Shown here: positions 51,830 to 59,282 of the stretch, piece after piece
Layout: each line of letters opens with the position of its first letter
Position numbering within the stretch: position 1 is the first letter of the stretch
Assembly (NCBI RefSeq): GCF_029714405.1
Contig: NZ_CP121650.1
Coordinates: forward strand, 6,391,001 to 6,455,000
Reading direction: 5' to 3'
Length of the DNA: 64,000 nt
From: Bradyrhizobium sp. CB82
GTDB lineage: Bacteria > Pseudomonadota > Alphaproteobacteria > Rhizobiales > Xanthobacteraceae
Program-made: the position numbers and the translations under genes
Notes under the pieces: generated by a model
Told to the model about the DNA's origin: nothing
Databases searched by the model: none
What the model saw: only the letters and a program-made list of their open reading frames with translations

Positions 51830-52981
51830 ATGTTGCGTGTGATGATGCTTGGGTTGCGCGGATTTCCCGGCGTGCAGGGCGGAGTGGAAGCTCACGCGGA
51901 GCATTTGTGCCAAATGCTGAGAGAGCTGGACTGTGATGTTGAGGTGGTCGTTCGTTCCGCCTATGTGCCGCGTCATCGAGGCGACGCGTGGAAAGGAGTG
52001 CGATACCTGCGGATCTGGTCACCTAAATCCCGGGGCCTTGAAACGATCGTTCACTCGTTCCTGGGAGTACTGGCCGCAGCTTGGCGCCGCCCACAAGTCT
52101 TGCATATCCAGGCAATCGGGCCCTCTCTGATGGTGCCGCTGGCACGCTTGCTGGGACTGCATGTGGTGGTGACGCACCATGGCGCTGACTATGAACGAGA
52201 GAAATGGGGACGATTTGCCAGGGCCGTTTTGCGCACTGGAGAGGCATGTGGGATGCGGTTTTGCAACCGCCGCATTGTGATTTCTCGAACGATCCGCAAC
52301 CTCATACGCGACAAGTACGGTCTGGAATCGTACGTGATACCCAACGGTGTCGACCTGCCGGAATTGCCAAGCAGCACTTCGGCGCTGGAACAATTCGGAC
52401 TGACGCCGGGTCGATACGTGTTGACGGTGAGCCGCATGGTGCCAGAGAAGCGGCACAAGGATCTGATCGCGGCGTACGCAACTGCCAAGCTGAACGGATG
52501 GAAGCTGGTGGTGATTGGGGCTCCGGATCACCCGGACGCCTACGCCGCGGAAGTGGCGGCGCTTGTCCATGCGACCCCCGGCGCAATCTTGGCTGGCTTT
52601 CAGACCGGCCTTGCGCTGCGCGAGTTGTACGCTCATGCCGGCGTTTTTGTCCTGCCATCTTCTCACGAAGGTTTGCCGATCGTGCTACTGGAGGCATTGA
52701 GTTACGGGCTTCCTGTGGTCGCAAGCGATCTCCCCGCCCATCAGGAGATTGGATTGGAGGCGAAGCACTATTTTCCTTTGGGCGATGTGCCCGCGCTTGC
52801 CGCTCGGTTGGAGTCATTCGCGCGCATGCCCTGGCCGGCGGAAATGCGCGAGAGCACTCGCCGATGGGTCGCCGAACGTTATGACTGGCACTCCGTGGTG
52901 AAGCAGACCATCCGCGTATATCGCCGAGCGGTACGCAGCTGTGAAGCCGAACTTCGGGGACGTAGAGCGTCCGCTGGGTGA
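51830..52981 (+). CDS. family 4 glycosyltransferase
   Basis: 383 residues of GT-B fold. N-terminal entry VMMLGLRGFPGVQGGVEAHAE with the GGVE loop, C-terminal VLTVSRMVPEKRHKDL and the nucleotide-sugar site SSHEGLPIVLLEALSYGLPVV (written as SSHEGLPIVLLEAL and SYGLPVVASD). A ribosome site GAGG lies 9 bases before ATG 51830. It probably adds a rhamnose-type or hexose residue, but the sugar is not readable from sequence. Confidence 0.9.
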   Translation: MLRVMMLGLRGFPGVQGGVEAHAEHLCQMLRELDCDVEVVVRSAYVPRHRGDAWKGVRYLRIWSPKSRGLETIVHSFLGVLAAAWRRPQVLHIQAIGPSLMVPLARLLGLHVVVTHHGADYEREKWGRFARAVLRTGEACGMRFCNRRIVISRTIRNLIRDKYGLESYVIPNGVDLPELPSSTSALEQFGLTPGRYVLTVSRMVPEKRHKDLIAAYATAKLNGWKLVVIGAPDHPDAYAAEVAALVHATPGAILAGFQTGLALRELYAHAGVFVLPSSHEGLPIVLLEALSYGLPVVASDLPAHQEIGLEAKHYFPLGDVPALAARLESFARMPWPAEMRESTRRWVAERYDWHSVVKQTIRVYRRAVRSCEAELRGRRASAG

Positions 52982-53034
52982 GTCAGTATGGGATTGATTG
53001 AATTTGACATCGGCCTGGGTACGAGACCGCGCTG

Positions 53035-54231
53035 ATGAAGGTACTGATGGCCAATAAATTCTTCTTCCCCAAAGGCGGCGCGGAAGTCGTCATGTTTCAA
53101 GAGCGCGACTACCTGTTGCGCTCGGGCGAGCAAGTGATCGATTTCTCCATGCAAGACGAACGGAATCGTGAGTCACCTTACGAATCCCATTTCGTTTCCA
53201 ACAAGGACTATCGAGATGGCCGAAAGCTGTCGAAGTTGAGATCTGCGCTTTCTTTGGTTCATTCGCGGGAGGCAGTCAGCAAGATTGCTGCACTGATCGA
53301 CAAAATGCGACCCGATGTCATGCACTGCCACAACGTCTATCATCAGATAACGCCGTCGATCATCAGCATTGCCAAGTCGCGGGGCATTCCGGTCGTGTTG
53401 ACGCTGCACGACTTCAAGCCGGTCTGCCCGTCATATTTGCGTCTGCGGGCGGGGCACCCTTGCTCGCTGTGCCTGGACGGAGATTTCCGTCAAGTCCTAA
53501 TGAACCGCTGTGCCGGCGGGATAGCGGCCAGCGCCCTGCTCTACGCGGAAGCGGCAGTCCAGCGTTGGCTCGGCAGCTATGAAAATGTGGATCGATTTCT
53601 CGCGCCGAGCCAGTTCATGCGTGATGCGGCTTTGCATCGGTTCCGACCGGAACAGGTCGTGTTGCTCTATAATGGGGTGGATACCGCCGAGTTCGACGCG
53701 AGCGCGCAGGATGATGGATATGTTCTCTATTTAGGGCGGCTTTCCAGAGAGAAGGGCGTCGAGACTCTGTTGCGGGCCCATGAAGCTGCTGAGAGTTGGG
53801 ACCTGGTGATCGCCGGGACCGGTCCTTTGGAGCGTAGCTTGCAGATGCGATACCGCAACGCCCGGTTTGTTGGCCAGTTGTCAGGACAAGCGCTGAAGGC
53901 GACGATCGGTGGTGCCTCGGCAATCGTTGTACCCTCAGAGTGGTACGAGAACTGTCCAATGTCGGTGCTGGAAGCGATGGCTTATGGCAAACCCGTCGTG
54001 GCGAGCCGAATTGGGGGCATTCCCGAACTCGTTGTCGACGGCGAGACCGGCGTCTTGTTCGAGCCTGGAGATGCAGATGAACTTCGAATGCTCGTCAGCC
54101 GCCTGATGAGCGACGCCTCGCTGCGTGCACGCATGGGCGCTGCCGGCCGTATTCGAGCAGAGAAGCAGTTTTCCATCGAGAAGCACAACGCCAATCTGAT
54201 CGAAGCCTATCGATCGCTGGTAGACGTGTGA
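53035..54231 (+). CDS. family 4 glycosyltransferase
   Basis: 398 residues. It has the N-terminal loop FPKGGAEVVMFQER, the acceptor-side VLTLHDFKPVCPSY with a cysteine-rich segment (HPCSLCLDG) common in this branch, VLYLGRLSREKGVETLL, and the donor site SEWYENCPMSVLEAMAYGKPVV split as SEWYENCPMSVLEAMAYG and KPVVASRIGG. Adjacent to the previous transferase (53-base gap) and the methyltransferase; the three form one short operon. Confidence 0.9.
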   Translation: MKVLMANKFFFPKGGAEVVMFQERDYLLRSGEQVIDFSMQDERNRESPYESHFVSNKDYRDGRKLSKLRSALSLVHSREAVSKIAALIDKMRPDVMHCHNVYHQITPSIISIAKSRGIPVVLTLHDFKPVCPSYLRLRAGHPCSLCLDGDFRQVLMNRCAGGIAASALLYAEAAVQRWLGSYENVDRFLAPSQFMRDAALHRFRPEQVVLLYNGVDTAEFDASAQDDGYVLYLGRLSREKGVETLLRAHEAAESWDLVIAGTGPLERSLQMRYRNARFVGQLSGQALKATIGGASAIVVPSEWYENCPMSVLEAMAYGKPVVASRIGGIPELVVDGETGVLFEPGDADELRMLVSRLMSDASLRARMGAAGRIRAEKQFSIEKHNANLIEAYRSLVDV

Positions 54232-54326
54232 TGCGTGGATGAGAGCACTGAGCAATGAGAAGTCCATTCGGCGTGTTGCGAGAGGCGCGTGAGCCTCGCG
54301 CATGCCTGTTAACTAGGAGCCTAACC

Positions 54327-55331
54327 GTGGAAATGTTTTTCGATCATCCGGACGGTCGTATTCAGATCAGCGAATTGAATAACGGGAAACGTCGCATTCA
54401 CGTCCACCCGCGGGATTCTTCCATATACATTCATCGCTCCTCCTGCGACACGGCATATCCAATGGAGCTGATCGCGCAAATATTGGAGGTTAAGGGACCC
54501 GGGTATCTTTGCGATGAGATCTCTCGAGACGAGGACAGCTCGTATCTAGAGGCACACTTGCGAGCAACGCTATTTGCCCATCTGCCAAAATCAGCATTCG
54601 TCGGTGCACGACTGTTGGATTTTGGCTGCGGATCTGGTGCCTCGACCATGATCATGACGCGCTCTTTGCCCGCGCTTTCCGATGTTGTTGGCGTCGAGCT
54701 TGAAGATAGGTTTCTGCGCATTGCCCGTGCCCGCGCCGACTTCTACAGGATGACAAATGTTCGCTTCGAGCGCAGTCCGGCCGGTGATCGCCTTCCGGAG
54801 CATCTAGGCCTGTTCGATTTTATCGTGCTTCCTGCTGTGTATGAGCACCTTCTGCCACCTGAACGTAAAACGATCATCCCGCAGCTTTGGAACCATCTAA
54901 GCAACGGAGGGGTGCTGTTCATTGACGAGACGCCTGCTCGCTGGTTTCCTGTCGAAACGCACACCTCCAGTTTGCCGTTTGTAAATTATCTGCCCGATCC
55001 GCTTGCGCATCGCTTCGTCCAATACTTCTCCCCACGCGGATTGCGCAACGAGTCCTGGACCGATCTGTTGCGCAAGGGAATTCGAGGAGGCTCCGTGAAT
55101 GAGATCTTGGGTATCATCCACCGCAAGGGCGGGCTGCCCGAGCTGTTGAAGCCCGGATATGACGGCATGCTGACCCCCGTTGATGTGTGGTACGAGGGCT
55201 ACGCGCGGAGTGCGTCGGGACGCACCGGAGAACTGAAGCGCACATTCGGGAAGGCGTTGAAGGTGTTCAATGATGCATTGCATCTTGCGCCGGTGCCCTA
55301 TCTTTCGCTTGCGATACGCAAGAACGGCTGA
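54327..55331 (+). CDS. class I SAM-dependent methyltransferase
   Basis: 334 residues from GTG 54327 (VEMFFDHPDGRIQI), chosen because AGGAG ends 7 bases upstream; the open frame reaches 54255. SAM motif I is LLDFGCGSGASTMI, motif II GVELEDRFLRIARAR, and motif III FDFIVLPAVYEHL. About 100 residues before and 100 after the core are specific to this protein. It follows two glycosyltransferases, so methylation of a polysaccharide sugar, perhaps as a chain-end signal, is a fair guess. Confidence 0.84.
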   Translation: MEMFFDHPDGRIQISELNNGKRRIHVHPRDSSIYIHRSSCDTAYPMELIAQILEVKGPGYLCDEISRDEDSSYLEAHLRATLFAHLPKSAFVGARLLDFGCGSGASTMIMTRSLPALSDVVGVELEDRFLRIARARADFYRMTNVRFERSPAGDRLPEHLGLFDFIVLPAVYEHLLPPERKTIIPQLWNHLSNGGVLFIDETPARWFPVETHTSSLPFVNYLPDPLAHRFVQYFSPRGLRNESWTDLLRKGIRGGSVNEILGIIHRKGGLPELLKPGYDGMLTPVDVWYEGYARSASGRTGELKRTFGKALKVFNDALHLAPVPYLSLAIRKNG

Positions 55332-55369
55332 GGGAATCTAACGCACGGACTCCGCCTGGAAGTTGAGCT

Positions 55370-56242
55370 ATGGTTAGTCGAGTTGTCGGTGTAATTGTCT
55401 GGCTCATTTTCTTGGCGTGGTCGCCAAATGGCTTCGCGATCGATCATGATGTCGATGGCGCCACCGCTTCTTATGGAATCGGCTCCTGCTCGCTAACCTC
55501 ATCACCTTCGACTAGACTGGTGCGTTCGTGTGCTGAACCAACCGCGCTGTCAGAAGCCATCCATCAGAATACGCCTGGCAACAGCGAAGGATATCCAGAG
55601 GGGCTTGCTTGGGATAAGGGCTTTTACGGCACTTCCAGGCTAAAGCCGGCGCCCTCTGGATTCTCGGCCGTCACTGGATGGGGCGTTGTCTATCCCGAGG
55701 CCGGAACACCGGTGAGTCCGAATGCGGCGACCTGTACTGTACGGATCGCAAACTTCAGGACCTACGTTCACCTCACGATCGGTACCTGGATCAAGGTGCA
55801 AGATCAGGCGCAGGGCGGCATCAACGGAGGCCATTACGTCGCGGACTTCTCCGCTGGTGATACACATACTCGATGGAGCGAACAAACATTGCCCGATGGC
55901 AGCGTGTCCGTGGATGCGCCGCTACCAGGATACAACGATCATTTCTGGCCCTCGGTGCGCGGAACCTTCACGCCCGGAGCGGTTGACGGTGTCTACGTTG
56001 AAGCACAAATGAAGACCAACGATACCAGCGCGAATTTGGTCGCCCAGATCGGCGCCGATTGGTGGCGCGACTCGACGGCTCAATACTCAAGCAGCGTCAA
56101 CAACAATCCCGCTGTCGGAGGAAACAACTTCATCAAGCTAACGACGGAGTGGAAAACTCTCTATTTCACTTCGCTCAGTCCGCAGCAATTGCAGGCAGAT
56201 CCGCCGCCCAGTCTGCGGAGCCCCCCTCGCCCCCGTCAGTGA
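55370..56242 (+). CDS. secreted protein, Sec signal, paralogue of the next gene product
   Basis: 290 residues. The N-terminus is a standard signal peptide (VVGVIVWLIFLAWSPNGFA, cut near residue 23). From about residue 60 to 280 it is roughly two-thirds identical to residues 5-225 of the protein encoded at 56834: QNTPGNS, PAPSGFSAVTGWGVVYP, IGADWW and SSVNNNPAVGG all recur. The shared domain is rich in tryptophan, glycine and asparagine, suggesting a beta-rich extracellular fold, possibly carbohydrate-binding. It lacks the Ig-like repeats and C-terminal tail of its neighbour. Confidence 0.8.
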   Translation: MVSRVVGVIVWLIFLAWSPNGFAIDHDVDGATASYGIGSCSLTSSPSTRLVRSCAEPTALSEAIHQNTPGNSEGYPEGLAWDKGFYGTSRLKPAPSGFSAVTGWGVVYPEAGTPVSPNAATCTVRIANFRTYVHLTIGTWIKVQDQAQGGINGGHYVADFSAGDTHTRWSEQTLPDGSVSVDAPLPGYNDHFWPSVRGTFTPGAVDGVYVEAQMKTNDTSANLVAQIGADWWRDSTAQYSSSVNNNPAVGGNNFIKLTTEWKTLYFTSLSPQQLQADPPPSLRSPPRPRQ

Positions 56243-56833
56243 CCTCAGTCGAACGGGAGCGGCGAACTCCCCAGACCACTTCCCTCAATGCGACGGAGCG
56301 GTCGTCGCAATCACTGTAGCGCGCTTGGCCGTCGCAGGGCTCTCATCAATGTGCACAGAGGTTGAGGTCCTCGATAGCCAACTGGTAGCGTTGTCGCGCG
56401 CGCTTCTTGCAGAACGTCGCGGCGCATTCCGGCAAGACGGCGTTTGCTCTCCGCCTCCTTCGTCTCCGCGCTCGCCTATGTGACGCGCCCCAGCCTTGAA
56501 CTAACCGATCGGGCACGTGCAAAGGCGCGGATATAGGGCCGTATGGAGCACTACATACGTGTGTATAAATCACACTTTGAAAGTTTTTTCGCCATTTTTG
56601 CTCATTAACCAACCGGGCCAGCAGTTGGGGGGGCACCTTCCATAATCCCACTGCTTTGAAGTCCGCTCGCAGCGCGAGGCTGCGAAGCGTTGGAATCCGC
56701 TCGCAGCGCGAGACTGCGAAGCGTTGGAATCTGCTCGCAGCCAGAGGTTGCTAGCATGCAATATGTCGCGCACCTTCGCGATGCGCGGCAGTGGAATTCC
56801 CGTCTACAACTTCCTGCAAAGGAGATCTTACGA
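56243..56833. other. 590-base region before the large secreted protein gene
   Basis: No gene is seen. It contains an AT-rich stretch (56545-56610) with GTGTATAAATC, a plausible promoter -10 region, then 34-bp tandem repeats at 56656-56750, and finally the ribosome site AAAGGAGAT (56818-56826) before GTG 56834. Confidence 0.5.
56656..56750. repeat. 34-bp tandem repeat, 2.7 copies
   Basis: CCGCTCGCAGCGCGAG recurs at a period of 34 bases (about 56663, 56697, and as CTGCTCGCAGCCAGAG at 56731), each followed by (G/A)CTGCGAAGCGTTGGAAT in the complete copies. Each unit can pair CGCAGC with GCTGCG as a small hairpin. The array lies in the leader of the secreted protein gene. Confidence 0.75.
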
Positions 56834-59173
56834 GTGTCCACAAGCGCTTTGAACGCAGCCATCTATCAGAACACGCCAGGCAACAGCCAAGGATACCCAG
56901 AGGGGCTTTCTTGGGACACGGGTCTGTACGGTACTACCACGCTCACCCCAGCGCCCTCGGGGTTTTCGGCTGTCACAGGTTGGGGTGTAGTCTATCCCCA
57001 GGCCGGAGCAGCGGTCAGCCCGAACGCAGCGAGTGACACTGTACAGATCGCAAACTTCACGACTTATCTTCACCTTACCAATGGAACCTGGGTCAAGGTG
57101 CAAGACCAAGCACAGAATGGTATTGGCGGAGCCCATTACACGGCGGACTTCTCCGGTGGACCATATGCATGGAGCGAGCAAACGTTGTCAGATGGCAGCG
57201 TATCCGTGGACGCGCCACGAACCGGGTACAACGACCATTTTTGGCCCGGACAGCGCGGCACATTCACGCCCGGAACCGTCGACGGTGTCTTTGTTGAAGC
57301 GAACATGAAGACCAACGATCCTAGCGCGAATCTGGTGGCTCAGATCGGCGCCGATTGGTGGCTAAACTCCACTGCTCAATACTCGACCAGTGTCAACAAC
57401 AACCCCGTCGTCGGGGGAGGCGACTTCGTCAAGCTGACAACGCAGTGGCAAACCGTCTCCTATTCTTCGCTCAGTGCGACGCAATTGAAAGCAGACCCAC
57501 CGCCCGGCCTCGAGCCCGATCCGACGACACCAACCACGCCCACGACACCAACGGTCACGCCGGCGGTGACGCAGGCTACGGCCTCTCCGGGGACGGGAGT
57601 CGAGCGTGCCGGCGATACCATCACGCTGTCGCTCGGCTTCAGCGAGGCCGTGACGGTGACGGGCACGCCGACGCTGTCGCTCAATGACGGCGGCAAGGCC
57701 ACCTATGTTGGTGGTTCGGGCACCAGCACGCTCACCTTCAAAACGACCGTCGCATCGACCGACACGAACACTTCGGCGCTTGCCATCACCGGGGTCAATC
57801 TTCCGAGCGGTTCGAGCATCAAGGATGCTTCCGGTGTCGCAGCGAACCTGTCGGGTGCGGTGAAGACGTTCTCCGGTCTCCAGATCGATCCGATCTTGCC
57901 GGCGGTGACGCAGGCCTCGGCCTCTCCGGCGACCGGCACCGAGCTCGTCGGAGATACGATCACACTGTCGCTCGGCTTCAACGAGGCCGTGACCGTGACG
58001 GGCACGCCGACGCTGTCGCTCAATGATGGCGGCACGGCCACCTATGCCGGTGGCTCGGGCACGGGTACGCTCACCTTCAAAACGACTGTCGCGTCGACCA
58101 ACACGACCACGTCGGCGCTCGCCATCACCGGGGTCAATCTCCCGAGCGGCGCGAGCATCAAGGATTCGTCTGGTGTCGCGGCGAACCTGTCGGGCGCGGT
58201 GAAGACGTTCACGGGTCTCCAAATCGATCCGCCGACCTCTCCGACCACGCCGGTTTCGGGCGGCGGCACCACCACGCCGACCTCTCCGACCACGCCGACC
58301 ACGCCAACAACACCGACGCCGTCAGCGACCAAGCCAGCCCTGACCATCGCGGATAGCTCGCTCTATGTAGCCGGCAGAGGCGGTACCGTCGACCTGGGGA
58401 CCAAGGTGTCAACGACCGACTCCAACGATGTCGTGACCGTGAACATCACGGGGTTGCCGAAGTACGAGACGATCACCGACAAGCTCGATGGCCGGACGTT
58501 CCAAGGGAACAACATCACCTTGACGGCAGCGCAGGTCGACAGCGGACTGACGCTGACGTCGAACTACAGGGGCGGCGGCCATCCGACCGCTACGCTCACG
58601 CTGACCGCCAGCGCGAAGGACCCGACCAGCGGTGCCGTTGCGACGGCCTCGCCGCAGACCATCACCGTGACGGATCCCCGACCCGCTGCGACCGCAACGA
58701 CTACAACGTCGCCGACAACCACTGCAGCGGATCCGTCGCATCCGACCGGTACGAGCACAGGGGTCCCGGCAGTCCAGTCGGGGCAGCATCAAGACCCGGT
58801 CACTAGCACCGGCACGATCTCCGTGTCACCGCCGACCGATCTCACGGATCGTGCCTCCACGATCGCCGCAAGGGTAACGTCTCTGGCGGGTCAGGACCTT
58901 GCGGTGGATCATGGCTCTGCGCTGTTCAGCCAGATCAGAGATCTGATCGGCGGCGGCGGCGTTGCGACCTCCGTGCCGCAGCCCATCTCCGTGACGGATT
59001 TTCGATCTTCGACCGGCACGAGCACGGCTTCCCTGGCGAGCCAGAGCTTTGCGCTGCTGAACCAGTATCTGGCCAGTAACTCCGGCCGGGTGGATTCCGG
59101 GCAGATCGTGGCGGCCGTGTCGCAAGCGACCGGTTGGGGTCAGGAATCGTTGCTGGCCAGACCGCAACATTAG
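56834..59173 (+). CDS. large extracellular protein with Ig-like repeats, probable type I secretion substrate
   Basis: 779 residues from GTG 56834, fixed by AAAGGAGAT nine bases upstream; the longer frame from 56690 runs through the repeat array. There is no signal peptide. Residues 5-225 are homologous to the preceding protein; two nearly identical 113-residue Ig-like modules follow (from about 243 and 356, each AGDTITLSLGFSEAV, TGTPTLSLNDGG, NLSGAVKTF), then threonine/proline linkers, a further beta domain (about 505-620) and a C-terminal segment (SQSFALLNQYLASN, AVSQATGWGQESLL) that may carry the secretion signal. The ABC transporter and adaptor for it follow directly. Confidence 0.82.
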   Translation: MSTSALNAAIYQNTPGNSQGYPEGLSWDTGLYGTTTLTPAPSGFSAVTGWGVVYPQAGAAVSPNAASDTVQIANFTTYLHLTNGTWVKVQDQAQNGIGGAHYTADFSGGPYAWSEQTLSDGSVSVDAPRTGYNDHFWPGQRGTFTPGTVDGVFVEANMKTNDPSANLVAQIGADWWLNSTAQYSTSVNNNPVVGGGDFVKLTTQWQTVSYSSLSATQLKADPPPGLEPDPTTPTTPTTPTVTPAVTQATASPGTGVERAGDTITLSLGFSEAVTVTGTPTLSLNDGGKATYVGGSGTSTLTFKTTVASTDTNTSALAITGVNLPSGSSIKDASGVAANLSGAVKTFSGLQIDPILPAVTQASASPATGTELVGDTITLSLGFNEAVTVTGTPTLSLNDGGTATYAGGSGTGTLTFKTTVASTNTTTSALAITGVNLPSGASIKDSSGVAANLSGAVKTFTGLQIDPPTSPTTPVSGGGTTTPTSPTTPTTPTTPTPSATKPALTIADSSLYVAGRGGTVDLGTKVSTTDSNDVVTVNITGLPKYETITDKLDGRTFQGNNITLTAAQVDSGLTLTSNYRGGGHPTATLTLTASAKDPTSGAVATASPQTITVTDPRPAATATTTTSPTTTAADPSHPTGTSTGVPAVQSGQHQDPVTSTGTISVSPPTDLTDRASTIAARVTSLAGQDLAVDHGSALFSQIRDLIGGGGVATSVPQPISVTDFRSSTGTSTASLASQSFALLNQYLASNSGRVDSGQIVAAVSQATGWGQESLLARPQH
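57560..58237 (+). repeat. tandem 339-bp coding repeat (Ig-like modules)
   Basis: Two units start at 57560 and 57899 with CCGGCGGTGACGCAGGC, 339 bases (113 codons) apart, and remain very similar at DNA level throughout, for example ACGGGCACGCCGACGCTGTC in both. Such similarity means recent duplication or ongoing gene conversion, so copy number may vary among strains. Confidence 0.85.
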
Positions 59174-59179
59174 CGCCTT

Positions 59180-59210
59180 GCCGCACCCAGGCTCAGCGCC
59201 TGGGTGCGGC
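59180..59210. terminator. strong hairpin between substrate and transporter genes
   Basis: The 13-bp arms GCCGCACCCAGGC (59180-59192) and GCCTGGGTGCGGC (59198-59210) pair perfectly around a 5-base loop, 7 bases after the stop codon of the secreted protein gene. There is no T-run after it, so it may weaken, not stop, transcription into the transporter genes, or protect the upstream mRNA. Confidence 0.65.
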
Positions 59211-59282
59211 ACCGTCAACGATTGTGAATGCATAAGAAGGAACATCATACGCGGTCGGTAGCCGCGAAGGGTTGAGTTAAAA

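Noticed and set aside
56656..56750. CRISPR-like array
   Set aside because: The units are directly adjacent without unique spacers, so this is a tandem repeat.
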